Assembly (NCBI GenBank): GCA_017621885.1
Contig: JAGASD010000026.1
Span: 1-57,916, forward strand
Direction of reading: 5' to 3'
DNA: 57,916 nucleotides
Source: Clostridia bacterium
GTDB taxonomy: Bacteria > Bacillota > Clostridia > Oscillospirales > Acutalibacteraceae
Shown: one piece after another, positions 35,842-44,095 of the stretch
How positions within the stretch are numbered: position 1 is the first letter of the stretch
Layout: each line of letters opens with the position of its first letter
The notes under the pieces: generated by a model
What the model saw: the letters and a program-made list of their open reading frames with translations, nothing else
The model's database searches: none
Told to the model about the DNA's origin: nothing
Program-made: the position numbers and the translations under genes

Positions 35842-37476
35842 TCATTTGCTCGGGGCTATAAAATAAAACTCTACTCCGCCCTTAACGTTCTTATAGCCGT
35901 ATTTAAAGCCATGAAGAGACAATATACGTTTACACACGGCCAGACCCATTCCCGTAGAATTATCGTTTCTCGAACGAGCCTTATCTTTTTTGTAAAACTC
36001 CTCCCATATATGCTTTGCATCTACCGAGCTTATATGTTCACCTTCATTAAAAACCGAGAACTTAACATGTTTCCTTTCTTTTTCCAATGAAACTTTTACA
36101 ATTCCACCCTCTTTTGTATGCTTAACTGCATTAGAAAGGAAATTATCAACAACCAAGGCTATCAGCTCATCGTTGCAATTAATTGCAGCTTCAGCAAGAT
36201 TAACCTGTAAATCCAAATTCTTCTCTTCAAAATGCCAACTATATTTATCTATTTCTGTTTCCGCAATAATCTGCATATCTGTTTTTTCCTTTTTTACGGA
36301 AGAAATCGAATTCACCTTATTATACTGCAAAAGCGTTGCAACAAGCTTATTCATACGCAGAGCTTCGGTGTAAATAGAATTTATATAATCATCATTTTTT
36401 TCGGGTGATATATTTTCAATGATGCATTCGCATTGATTAGTAATGACCGTTAACGGTGTTTTCAACTCGTGGGCAGCCCCGCTTGTAAAGGCTACTCGTG
36501 ATATTTCCAGTTGCTCGTTTTTTTCTGTTATTTTTTTCAAATAAAAAAACAAAAAAGCACCTAAAATTATAAATACGCCTGTGCAGGCAGCAGCGGGTTC
36601 TAAAAAGTCATCAGATAACAAAGTTATACTAAAAGGCTCTCGCACAGTGTAGAAAAACATTACAATTTCTTTTTCGCCTGCTTTTATGGGGGTAATCCAA
36701 CATCCCATTTCTGCATCCTGTGAGCCGATGCCTTCACCGGTGCAATTACGCACATCGTTCAAAAAGCTTTCCGACGACATAATTTCGTTTGCTTCTTCAA
36801 GCCTTCTGTCACCATCGATTAAATATTCACTTAACAGAATAACCGCTTCGTTCCCTTCATTAAAAACAAATTCTTTTTCCGCTTTTTCATCCGAAAAAAT
36901 AATTTCTGTACTTTTACCTGTATAAGAGGATTTAATAATAATTCTAACGGGGATTATTCTGCCATCTGTTATATTATAGCTGAATTCAGAAACTTTAAAG
37001 CGATTCAACATTTCATTGAAATATTCCACTTCATCATAATGTTCCGTTTTTGTAATAACATTGTTCTTATAAAAATCGGCTAATTCATCCCGCATATCAT
37101 CCGTCAAAAAATCATCAATGTTACAGTAAACAGGCTCCTCTTTACCATCAAGTGCAATCTTGAGATAAACACCGGTTTTTGCAAGTAAATTTCCTTCTCT
37201 GTCAAAGAAAGCTATTTTATCGTAACCATGGTTCATAAACTCCAATTGTATGTCAAAAATTTTTTCAGACAGATTTAAATCAGCTTCTTCAATGCTTTGG
37301 CTGTCTTCACAATAATCTGTCACCGTTTCATAAAGATACTGCCATTCATCAAAGCACGCTATCTTATACAAAAGTGTCAACAAATTAAAGCTTGTGAAGT
37401 ATATAAAAGCCAGACATATAAGATATACAATAACAGTTGCCAAGGTCATCAGGGACAATATTCTTTTCTTTTTCAT
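35842..37476 (-). CDS. sensor histidine kinase
   Basis: The 544-residue kinase has TM1 (about 9-33), a large ectodomain (35-290), TM2 (about 295-313) and a kinase part with His336 (GAAHELKTPLTVI), N box VDNFLSNAVKHT and G box STGMGLAVCK. The ectodomain contains FFDREGNLLAKTGVYLKIAL and ends FFYTVREPF, weakly like the matching points (LRNSKGEVIAEYQP, YVFHPL) of the A/B family, so a distant relation is possible. It overlaps the regulator gene by four bases. Confidence 0.93.
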   Translation of the reverse strand: MKKKRILSLMTLATVIVYLICLAFIYFTSFNLLTLLYKIACFDEWQYLYETVTDYCEDSQSIEEADLNLSEKIFDIQLEFMNHGYDKIAFFDREGNLLAKTGVYLKIALDGKEEPVYCNIDDFLTDDMRDELADFYKNNVITKTEHYDEVEYFNEMLNRFKVSEFSYNITDGRIIPVRIIIKSSYTGKSTEIIFSDEKAEKEFVFNEGNEAVILLSEYLIDGDRRLEEANEIMSSESFLNDVRNCTGEGIGSQDAEMGCWITPIKAGEKEIVMFFYTVREPFSITLLSDDFLEPAAACTGVFIILGAFLFFYLKKITEKNEQLEISRVAFTSGAAHELKTPLTVITNQCECIIENISPEKNDDYINSIYTEALRMNKLVATLLQYNKVNSISSVKKEKTDMQIIAETEIDKYSWHFEEKNLDLQVNLAEAAINCNDELIALVVDNFLSNAVKHTKEGGIVKVSLEKERKHVKFSVFNEGEHISSVDAKHIWEEFYKKDKARSRNDNSTGMGLAVCKRILSLHGFKYGYKNVKGGVEFYFIAPSK

Positions 37477-38147
37477 TGCTCTTTCACCTCAAAGCAATAG
37501 CCTGAATTCACCACAGTTTTTAAACACCCGGCTTTTTCACCGAGAGCCTTTCTTATGATTTTTATATGGGTATCAACCACACGCTCGTCACCGTCAAAAT
37601 CGTAACCCCATACACGGCTTAAAATTATATTGCGCTTGAGAACTATGTTTTTATTGGTCATTAAATATTCAAGAAGCTGAAAATCCTTATTTGATAAAAC
37701 TACCTCTTTTTCATCTACGTATACCTTCACAGAATTTTTATCAAGGATTATACCGTTAAGAGCAATTTTATTATCAGCAGTAATCCCACGGTATCTTTTT
37801 ATCATTTTAATACATTTTTCGTAAAGAACCGACATAGGGAAAGGCTTGGTTATATAATCATCTGCACCGCTTGTGTAACCCTTCAGTAAATCCTGCTCCG
37901 TTCCGAGAGCAGACAAAAACAAAACAGGAGTTTTAAAGCGTTTTCTTATTTCACGGCAAGCCCCTATTCCGTCAAGAACCGGCATCATCACATCAAGTAT
38001 TATTAAATCGAAATCTTCACACAGGGTATAATCCAACGCATCCTTTCCGTTTTCGGCAACGGTAACATTTATACCCTTGGCTGAAAGATATTCACTTATT
38101 GTTTCCCTGATTTTCTTTTCATCATCTGCGAATAGAACTTTATACAT
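37473..38147 (-). CDS. OmpR/PhoB-family response regulator
   Basis: The protein of about 224 residues has a receiver (phospho-acceptor Asp52 in LDVMMPVLDG; ITKPFP) and a winged-helix domain (RVVDTHIKIIRKALG, SGYCFEV). I start at the ATG at 38147, giving MYKVLFADDE; AAGGTGGTG lies upstream, and a start at 38168 would add seven residues without family support. Its own promoter holds the ACACA box found before the three A/B operons, so it is a good candidate for the regulator of that set. Confidence 0.93.
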   Translation of the reverse strand: MYKVLFADDEKKIRETISEYLSAKGINVTVAENGKDALDYTLCEDFDLIILDVMMPVLDGIGACREIRKRFKTPVLFLSALGTEQDLLKGYTSGADDYITKPFPMSVLYEKCIKMIKRYRGITADNKIALNGIILDKNSVKVYVDEKEVVLSNKDFQLLEYLMTNKNIVLKRNIILSRVWGYDFDGDERVVDTHIKIIRKALGEKAGCLKTVVNSGYCFEVKEQ

Positions 38148-38169
38148 AATTTGCACCACCTTTTCCAAA

Positions 38170-38200
38170 ACAATAAAACATCCGTGTGTAATCTATGTGT
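38170..38200 (-). promoter_or_regulatory. ACACA-box promoter of the second response regulator
   Basis: On the minus strand ACACATAGATTACACA (38185-38200) lies nine bases before TATTGT (38170-38175). It matches the three A/B-operon promoters in box, half-site period (11) and spacing, and so suggests autoregulation. Confidence 0.7.
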
Positions 38201-38305
38201 TATATAAAAATAAATCATAAAATTCAGGTGTTCATTGTTTTTGACAGGCATTAATTGAAAACCGAAACTCTTTTCACGTTCAAAATAAGCTTTATATCTG
38301 ACAAA

Positions 38306-40051
38306 TTACACAAGTCCCATATATTCTTCAAGCACTAAGCCGCTTGATTCAATTGCCTTTGCAGCCTCAACACCGACATAGCGCCAATGCCAGGGCTCAT
38401 ATATAACGTTTGTAATATGCTGTTTTTCTTTTGGGTAGCGCATTATAAAGCCGTAGTCTGATGCATTTTTTTTAAGCCAACGGAATTCTGCCGTGTTCTC
38501 AAACCACTCTTCAACACACACAATATCCATTGCATAACCGAGATTATGCTCAGAGCTTCCCGGAGGCATAATAACCTTTGCCGCCAGCACTCTTGCATCA
38601 GCGTTTGAATATCCCAGACTTTCATAATATGCAATTTTTCTGTTATAGTTACGTTCTTGCAATTCGTATGAGCGGTAACCCGAGCAAGGGGTAAGATAAA
38701 CACCTTCCCTTGCGGCAGCATTGTACATTCTTTCGTAATGGACCGCAACCTGCTTGTCAAGACGTTCACCGCTTCCGCACACGTAAGTAAGATCGGGTGT
38801 ATAATCCGCAGGTATTCTGTAGCCTGAATTTACAACCGTAAGATTCCATAGTTCAGGGTCAATACCGATTATTGTAGGATTGTTGATTGTACCTGCGCGA
38901 AGGTAATCGGCATTCTTGCCGTAAACTGTCTGACCGTTTACAGCCATATATTTAAGTACAACCCCCTGTGAATCAAAGCCGCTGAAATATCCCGAGGAAA
39001 CTGCTCTTACGGTATAGCGGTAATATTGACCTTTAACTACATTTTTGTCGGTAAACTGCAATGAACCGGAATTACCAAGATAAGTCCAGTAATTCTGACC
39101 GGCACCGCGTCTGTATACGCGGTAAGCCGAGGCTCCGCTGACTCCGCTCCAGAAGAAGGTTAATTCCGCTTGCCTTGTAACAACCCTTTGCGGCACGGGT
39201 ACAAAAACACTTTTTACAAGTGCACCCGAGGGATAAAAATCACTGTACACACTTCCGCAGGTCGCAATAACCGTATATCTGTAATATGTATTTGAATTTA
39301 TTTTTGAATCCTCATAACAGCCTTTTGCTGTATTGCCAATATACGTCCAATAGCTCTGACCCGCAGCGCGTCTGTATACACGGTAACCCGTTGCACCGTT
39401 TATTACGCTCCACGAAACACTTATAAAGCCATTGCCGTTGGCTGCCTTGATATTAAAGGGATTGACAATCCTTTTGGTGTAAACACCAACAGTATCATAC
39501 GCACCGAAGCCTGCTGAATTACACGCACGTACCGTATAGCGGTAATATCTTCCGCTTACCACCCTTAGGTCAACAAAGCTACATTCGCTTACGGTGCTGA
39601 GGTAAGTCCAGTATTTCTCCCCTGCACCGCGTCTGTAAATACGGTAACTGTCTGCATCGGATACCGCATTCCATACAAGAGTTAACCCCGAAGTGACATT
39701 ATAAAGCTTCTTTATCACGGGTGCGGTTGAAGGAACTGTAATCACAGGCACCGTTGTTTCCGGCACCGTTGTTTCGGGCTCGGTTGTTTCGGATTCAGTT
39801 GTTTCGGGCTCGGAAGGCTCTGTGGTAATTTCTGTACATTCTTCTGTCGAAGACTCCTCAGCAGCCGTTTCTTCAGTAGTTGTTTCTTCTGTTGTTAAAG
39901 TCTGAAGAGATGTGGTATCCGTTACAGCTTCTGTTGACTGTTCAAAAGCAGAAGCGTTTTCATTCCCGCCCTCTTCTGCAGTTACAGGCAAAACAAAATA
40001 CATCCCCACAATCATTGCAAGAGTAAGAATTAAACACATTATTTTTTTCAT
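38306..40051 (-). CDS. secreted D-alanyl-D-alanine carboxypeptidase (VanY type) with FN3 domains
   Basis: The 581-residue protein has a signal peptide (1-25), a Thr/Glu/Pro-rich linker (about 30-110) and three FN3-like domains (about 112-200, 200-288 and 288-375), each with a RVYRRGAGQNYWTYLGN-type segment. A VanY/DacB metallopeptidase domain (about 395-575) follows. Metal ligands are in SSEHNLGYAMDI and EPWHWRYVG. It should trim peptidoglycan side chains on the cell surface. GGGGGTG precedes the ATG. Confidence 0.93.
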   Translation of the reverse strand: MKKIMCLILTLAMIVGMYFVLPVTAEEGGNENASAFEQSTEAVTDTTSLQTLTTEETTTEETAAEESSTEECTEITTEPSEPETTESETTEPETTVPETTVPVITVPSTAPVIKKLYNVTSGLTLVWNAVSDADSYRIYRRGAGEKYWTYLSTVSECSFVDLRVVSGRYYRYTVRACNSAGFGAYDTVGVYTKRIVNPFNIKAANGNGFISVSWSVINGATGYRVYRRAAGQSYWTYIGNTAKGCYEDSKINSNTYYRYTVIATCGSVYSDFYPSGALVKSVFVPVPQRVVTRQAELTFFWSGVSGASAYRVYRRGAGQNYWTYLGNSGSLQFTDKNVVKGQYYRYTVRAVSSGYFSGFDSQGVVLKYMAVNGQTVYGKNADYLRAGTINNPTIIGIDPELWNLTVVNSGYRIPADYTPDLTYVCGSGERLDKQVAVHYERMYNAAAREGVYLTPCSGYRSYELQERNYNRKIAYYESLGYSNADARVLAAKVIMPPGSSEHNLGYAMDIVCVEEWFENTAEFRWLKKNASDYGFIMRYPKEKQHITNVIYEPWHWRYVGVEAAKAIESSGLVLEEYMGLV

Positions 40052-40145
40052 AACGCACCCCCTGTATACGCTAATATTTTACTACTCTTTAAGCAAAAAT
40101 AAAAGTGTTTTAGAATTTTTTCTTAAAACCTGCATAGCATATACG

Positions 40146-40499
40146 TTATTTGCTCCTTGGCTTTGCAAATAATGACATTACAAGTCCCGCAAGCACCGCT
40201 GCCATTATGCCCCCCGAGCCTGCACATAAGGGTCCTGTCAGAATGCCCGTCCAACCCTCACTGCTTATTTTCTCAGCAGTACCTTTTGCAAGGGTTGCAC
40301 CAAACCCTAAAAGAGGTACGGTTGCACCTGCCCCTGCGAACTTTTCCAAAGGCTCAAACAATCCCAAAGCACCCAAAACAACACCGGCAACAACATACAT
40401 TACAAGTATTCTGCCGGGAGTGAGCTTTGTTTTATCAATGAGTATCTGTCCCACAACGCAAATAAGTCCGCCTACAACAAATGCTTTTAAAAAAATCAA
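40146..40499 (-). CDS. spoVAE: stage V sporulation protein AE
   Basis: SpoVA proteins form the spore membrane channel that moves dipicolinic acid. The sequence FLKAFVVGGLICVVGQ, LTPGRILVMYVVAG, PLEKFAGAGATVPLLGFG and GILTGPLCAGSGG is typical of SpoVAE. A TTG at 40499 with AGAGGTG eight bases upstream gives MIFLKAFVVGG, matching the usual family start and length (about 117 residues); the longer ORF to 40565 is less likely. spoVAC and spoVAD are not in the window. Confidence 0.9.
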   Translation of the reverse strand: MIFLKAFVVGGLICVVGQILIDKTKLTPGRILVMYVVAGVVLGALGLFEPLEKFAGAGATVPLLGFGATLAKGTAEKISSEGWTGILTGPLCAGSGGIMAAVLAGLVMSLFAKPRSK

Positions 40500-40634
40500 A
40501 ACAAACACCTCTGAAAGCACAGGTGAACCCTGTATGCCTTTAATTAAAGCATTGCGGCATATCAAACCGTTTTTCGTTTCGATATACTAAATGCTTTGAG
40601 GTTATTATTTGAAATGTATCCCATAATATACAAA

Positions 40635-40667
40635 AACGCTCTCAGCTTACTAAAAGCCGAGAGCGTT
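40635..40667 (-). terminator. terminator after the small membrane peptide gene
   Basis: A 14-base stem (AACGCTCTC...GAGAGCGTT, one mismatch) with a short loop is followed on the minus strand by TTTTTG. It ends the 40681-40860 gene. Confidence 0.75.
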
Positions 40668-40680
40668 AATAAATCAAAAA

Positions 40681-40860
40681 TTATTCAGCAACGGTTTCGC
40701 TAACGAAATCTTCGTCAAGGCAAGAGCATGAAACGTAGTTATCCTCGTCATAACCCTGGGGAGCGTTTTTAGCCTTGATTTTCTGAATGATTACGTAAAT
40801 TGCTGCTGCAGCTGCTGCGATTGCTGCGATAATGCCGATTACTTTTAAAACTTTTTTCAT
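40681..40860 (-). CDS. small membrane peptide (59 residues)
   Basis: This gene is too short for many gene finders. The ATG at 40860 follows GGGAGG. The peptide starts MKKVLKVIGIIAAIAAAAAA, has one membrane segment (about 5-26), then KIKAKNAP and an acidic tail with CSCLDEDF. It has its own consensus promoter and terminator. Similar Ala-rich one-span peptides with acidic tails occur in gut Clostridia; the function is unknown. Confidence 0.75.
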   Translation of the reverse strand: MKKVLKVIGIIAAIAAAAAAIYVIIQKIKAKNAPQGYDEDNYVSCSCLDEDFVSETVAE

Positions 40861-40901
40861 ATTTAAAATCCTCCCTGATTTTATTACAATTTATTAATTT
40901 A

Positions 40902-40929
40902 ATTATAACACACAACACACAAATGTCAA
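40902..40929 (-). promoter_or_regulatory. promoter of the small membrane peptide gene
   Basis: On the minus strand TTGACA (40924-40929), 16 bases and TATAAT (40902-40907) precede the gene by about 40 bases. Confidence 0.8.
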
Positions 40930-40991
40930 GCAAACATTATTTATTTACACAAACATTTTATAATACTGCAAATCTAAAAAGCATTTTAAGG

Positions 40992-41021
40992 TTGACATAC
41001 GGCAAGTGCAAAGGATATAAT
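40992..41021 (+). promoter_or_regulatory. promoter of the lipoprotein gene
   Basis: TTGACA (40992-40997), 18 bases and TATAAT (41016-41021) lie 40 bases before the ATG, divergent from the promoter at 40902. Confidence 0.75.
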
Positions 41022-41061
41022 CACTACAAGCTGTTTATTATGTTTTTCGGAGTGATATTTA

Positions 41062-41970
41062 ATGAATACAAAAAGAGTTATGGCGGCAATACTCTCTTTA
41101 ATTATGATTAGTTCTCTGACCTCCTGCAAAGAAAATGAAGGTGATTCCGTTGTTCAGGAAAGCTCAACAGTATCAAATAACGTTGTGGGTGAAACAGTTA
41201 CACAAAATATTTTAAACACCGAAAGTGCTGTGCTTAACACCACATCGGTATCCACCGCACAAACAACAACGCAAACCTCTTCAACAGAAAAAACAAGCAC
41301 GTCAACAGAAAGCACAACAAAAAACACACCGGCTGAAACCCGGAAGGAAGTTAGTGAATCTTCTGACAACCCTGCTGAATGGTCAAAAGAACGAATAATT
41401 GACGAATATAAAAAAGCGGCAAAGAAAACCAACGGAAATGCAAAATCAAAACAAAACATAACATTACAAAGCATAAGCATTAATAATGGTGAATATGACA
41501 GCGCAATTTCTATGGTAAAACCGATAATCGCAAAATTCATTGAAAGCAAGTCCACTGAAATCGACGGTATTACAGGTGGTTTTGAAAACCTTACTGCACA
41601 GGATGTAAAAACCGCCAAAGCATACCAAACCAACGACGGCACCGTTATTGAAATGACTATGGTTGAACAAACCTCAGGTGCAAAGGAGGATGCACTCAGC
41701 GGAAGCGTCGGCCACGCAATCGCAACAGTGGGTGACATAAGCACCGTTACAGGTGATTTGGCTGATATAGGACTTCCTCTTGAAATTTCAGAAAAAGATA
41801 CAAAAATTTATTATACCAACCCCGTTGTTAAGGTTACCATAGACGGCAACGGAGAAATCGTCAGCGGCTCCTGGAGCTACATTGTTGAAATATGCATGAA
41901 CAATTTCAAGGCTTTCGGAAAAACAGTTGATAAGGCGTCTATCACTATGGAAAACACCATTATATTGTAA
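41062..41970 (+). CDS. Ser/Thr-rich lipoprotein of unknown function
   Basis: The 302-residue protein has a lipoprotein signal (MNTKRVMAAILSLIMISS, lipobox LTSC, lipid Cys22), a low-complexity Ser/Thr linker (about 30-105) rich in TTS/STS, and a folded domain (about 115-300) with no cysteine except in a late CMNN segment. I do not recognise the domain. It stands alone between a consensus promoter and a terminator. The linker should lift the domain away from the membrane. Confidence 0.8.
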   Translation: MNTKRVMAAILSLIMISSLTSCKENEGDSVVQESSTVSNNVVGETVTQNILNTESAVLNTTSVSTAQTTTQTSSTEKTSTSTESTTKNTPAETRKEVSESSDNPAEWSKERIIDEYKKAAKKTNGNAKSKQNITLQSISINNGEYDSAISMVKPIIAKFIESKSTEIDGITGGFENLTAQDVKTAKAYQTNDGTVIEMTMVEQTSGAKEDALSGSVGHAIATVGDISTVTGDLADIGLPLEISEKDTKIYYTNPVVKVTIDGNGEIVSGSWSYIVEICMNNFKAFGKTVDKASITMENTIIL

Positions 41971-41972
41971 TA

Positions 41973-42009
41973 AAATCCGTGCTCATCAAACTGCTGTGAG
42001 CACGGATTT
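41973..42009 (+). terminator. terminator after the lipoprotein gene
   Basis: A perfect 13-base stem (AAATCCGTGCTCA and its complement) with an 11-base loop is followed by TTTTG. Confidence 0.85.
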
Positions 42010-42105
42010 TTTTGTTATTTTTACATTCCTTATTGATTACAACGAACTTTACGGGCAATACTTTTATCAGCACCTTTTACATACCTGAATTCAAGGAGTG
42101 CTGAT

Positions 42106-42876
42106 ATGTATTTTAATAAAGTTGAAATCTGCGGGATTGACACATCATCGTTAAAGGTGCTTACGGAAAAAGAAAAGGTTGCGCTCATAAATAAGGCCAA
42201 ATCGGGTGATTCTGCCGCCCGCGATAAATTAGTAACAGGAAATCTCAGACTTGTTTTAAGCGTGATTCAAAGATTTGCAAACCGCGGAGAAAATCTTGAC
42301 GACCTTTTTCAAGTCGGTTGCATCGGGCTTATGAAAGCTATAGATAATTTTGATACAAGCCACGACGTACGCTTTTCCACTTACGCCGTTCCGATGATAA
42401 TCGGAGAGGTGCGCCGTTATCTTCGTGATAACAACCCCGTAAGGGTCAGCCGTTCAATGCGTGACACCGCTTACCACGCAATGCAGGAACGGGAAAGATT
42501 GAGCAATCTTTACGGAAAAGAGCCTACTGTTGAAGAAATTGCAAAAAATCTGGGGAAACCAAAAAGCGAAGTGGTAATCGCTCTTGAAGCCATTGTTGAA
42601 CCCGTGTCTTTTTACGAGCCTGTTTATTCAAACGGCGGTGACACAATTTATCTTATGGACCAATTGGGCTCTGATGAATCTGACGGTGACTGGATTGATG
42701 AAATATCAATTAAGGAATCAATAAAAAACTTACCCCAAAGAGAAAAGAAAATACTTTCTATGCGCTTTATGAGAGGTATGACTCAGACAGAGGTAGCCGA
42801 AGAAATAGGAATATCGCAGGCACAGGTATCCCGCCTTGAAAAAAGTGCAATTGAAACCATAAAAAACGGCAAATAA
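42106..42876 (+). CDS. sigG: late forespore sigma factor SigG
   Basis: SigG directs RNA polymerase in the forespore late in sporulation. The 256-residue protein starts MYFNKVEICGID, as SigG proteins do, and has region 2 (LDDLFQVGCIGLMKAIDNFD, RFSTYAVPMIIGEVRRYLRD), region 3 and region 4 (LPQREKKILSMRFMRGMTQTEVA...QVSRLEKSAI). AAGGAG precedes the ATG. spoVAE, a typical SigG-dependent gene, lies about 1.6 kb away. SigF is the main alternative but the N-terminus favours SigG. Confidence 0.93.
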   Translation: MYFNKVEICGIDTSSLKVLTEKEKVALINKAKSGDSAARDKLVTGNLRLVLSVIQRFANRGENLDDLFQVGCIGLMKAIDNFDTSHDVRFSTYAVPMIIGEVRRYLRDNNPVRVSRSMRDTAYHAMQERERLSNLYGKEPTVEEIAKNLGKPKSEVVIALEAIVEPVSFYEPVYSNGGDTIYLMDQLGSDESDGDWIDEISIKESIKNLPQREKKILSMRFMRGMTQTEVAEEIGISQAQVSRLEKSAIETIKNGK

Positions 42877-42929
42877 AATAACAACAGCCTTCGTCTTAAG
42901 TATTTTGAAAGTAATGTAGTCTGTTTTAG

Positions 42930-42958
42930 TTGCAAAAAACAACAAATATTGATATAAT
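42930..42958 (+). promoter_or_regulatory. promoter of the GNAT-cytidylate-kinase-like operon
   Basis: TTGCAA (42930-42935), 17 bases and TATAAT (42953-42958) precede the GNAT gene by about 35 bases. Confidence 0.75.
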
Positions 42959-42993
42959 ATAGTTGAAAAAGGCGTTGCAAAGCAGGTGGTACT

Positions 42994-43413
42994 ATGGAAA
43001 TCAAAATATTTGATACTGTCCCTGAGGAAGCAAGATTTATACGCGAAACCGTTTTCCTTGACGAACAGGGCTTTGAGAAGGAATACGACGAAAATGACAA
43101 CGTAGCAAAACATATTGTTGTTTACGATAATAAAACCGCAGTTGCAACCTGCCGTGTATATTGGGACAAAGAGGTTAACTGCTACCACGTGGGAAGAATT
43201 GCGGTTCTGAAGCCTTATCGCGGCAAGGGACTCGGAATAAGGATTGTAACAGAAGCAGAAAAGCTCGTAAAAGAGCTTGGCGGAAAAGAAGTTTTCATTT
43301 CAGGGCAGTTAAGAGTTGCAGAGTTCTACAAAAACAAATTAGGTTATACGCAATACGGCGATACTTATTCAGAAGAAAACGTACCGCACGTGGCATTAAA
43401 AAAATCTGTATAA
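42994..43413 (+). CDS. GNAT family N-acetyltransferase
   Basis: The 139-residue protein has a GNAT fold with the acetyl-CoA loop RGKGLGIR (about 74-81) and VGRIAVLKPYRG before it, in the manner of ElaA/YjcF-type proteins. The substrate is unknown. CAGGTGG lies before the ATG. It shares a promoter with the next gene, 28 bases on. Confidence 0.9.
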   Translation: MEIKIFDTVPEEARFIRETVFLDEQGFEKEYDENDNVAKHIVVYDNKTAVATCRVYWDKEVNCYHVGRIAVLKPYRGKGLGIRIVTEAEKLVKELGGKEVFISGQLRVAEFYKNKLGYTQYGDTYSEENVPHVALKKSV

Positions 43414-43441
43414 AGCATTAAATCAGTAAAGGAGGATTCTT

Positions 43442-44035
43442 ATGAAAAACAAGGTTATTGCAATAAGCCGTGAATTTGGCAGTGGAGGCAGAACTGTTGG
43501 TAAGCTTGCCGCAGAAAAGCTGGGTATACCCTGCTATGACCAGGACTTAATTCAGAAAATTGCCGAAGAAAGCGGTTTCTGTAAAGAAATCGTTGAAGAA
43601 AAAGGCGAATACGCAACACACGGAAATTGGTTTTCGGGTGCATGGGGAGGAAGAGATTATTACAGCCACACAATCCAGGACAATATCTGGTTTGCCCAAC
43701 GCAAGGTTATCCTTGAGCTTGCACAAAAGGGTCCTTGCGTAATTGTGGGAAGATGCGCAGATTACATTCTTCAGGACGCCGCTGATTGCATCAGGGTTTT
43801 CATTCACGCTGACCCGAAAGCACGTGCCGAAAGAATAGTTTCGCAATACGGTGAAAGCGAGCTGGCACCCGAAAGGCGATTGCGCGATAAAGATAAAAGG
43901 CGAGCTGCATACTACCAGCTTTACACCGATAAAAAATGGGGCGACGTTAAAAATTACGACATTGCTCTGAGCACATCTTCAATCGGCATCGAAAAATGCG
44001 CCGAAATCATCGCTGATTTATACAATTCAAAATAA
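43442..44035 (+). CDS. cytidylate-kinase-like protein
   Basis: The 197-residue protein belongs to the cytidylate-kinase-like group of P-loop kinases: AISREFGSGGRTVGKLAAEKLGI forms the nucleotide loop, with GRCADYIL, RIVSQYG and KDKRRAAYYQLYTDKKWGD in the later part. It is shorter than true Cmk and lacks the usual GTxAxGKS sequence, so the substrate is uncertain. GGAGG precedes the ATG and a strong terminator follows. Confidence 0.88.
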   Translation: MKNKVIAISREFGSGGRTVGKLAAEKLGIPCYDQDLIQKIAEESGFCKEIVEEKGEYATHGNWFSGAWGGRDYYSHTIQDNIWFAQRKVILELAQKGPCVIVGRCADYILQDAADCIRVFIHADPKARAERIVSQYGESELAPERRLRDKDKRRAAYYQLYTDKKWGDVKNYDIALSTSSIGIEKCAEIIADLYNSK

Positions 44036-44054
44036 CTGTCTACATACACTAAAA

Positions 44055-44084
44055 CGGCTCTTACGCGATTTCGCGTAAGAGCCG
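44055..44084. terminator. bidirectional terminator between convergent genes
   Basis: A perfect 14-base stem (CGGCTCTTACGCGA and its complement) with a two-base loop is followed by AGCTTTTTTT on the plus strand and by TTTTAG on the minus strand. It serves both converging genes. Confidence 0.9.
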
Positions 44085-44095
44085 AGCTTTTTTAT

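Noticed and set aside
39030-39700. Regular repeats that might suggest a CRISPR array
   Set aside because: They are the repeated FN3 segments of the VanY-type protein, diverged at the base level and in frame.
40150-40590. Plus-strand open frame of 146 codons
   Set aside because: It is antisense to spoVAE, whose sequence is clearly conserved.
40905-40923. ACACA-rich stretch as a fifth regulon box
   Set aside because: The half-sites are not 11 bases apart in the required form and they sit inside a complete TTGACA-N16-TATAAT promoter.
41154-41744. Minus-strand open frame of 196 codons
   Set aside because: It mirrors the Ser/Thr-rich linker and domain of the lipoprotein gene, which has a lipobox, a promoter and a terminator.
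42040-42095. Forespore-type promoter before sigG
   Set aside because: A CATACCT word is present but the matching -35 has poor sequence and spacing.
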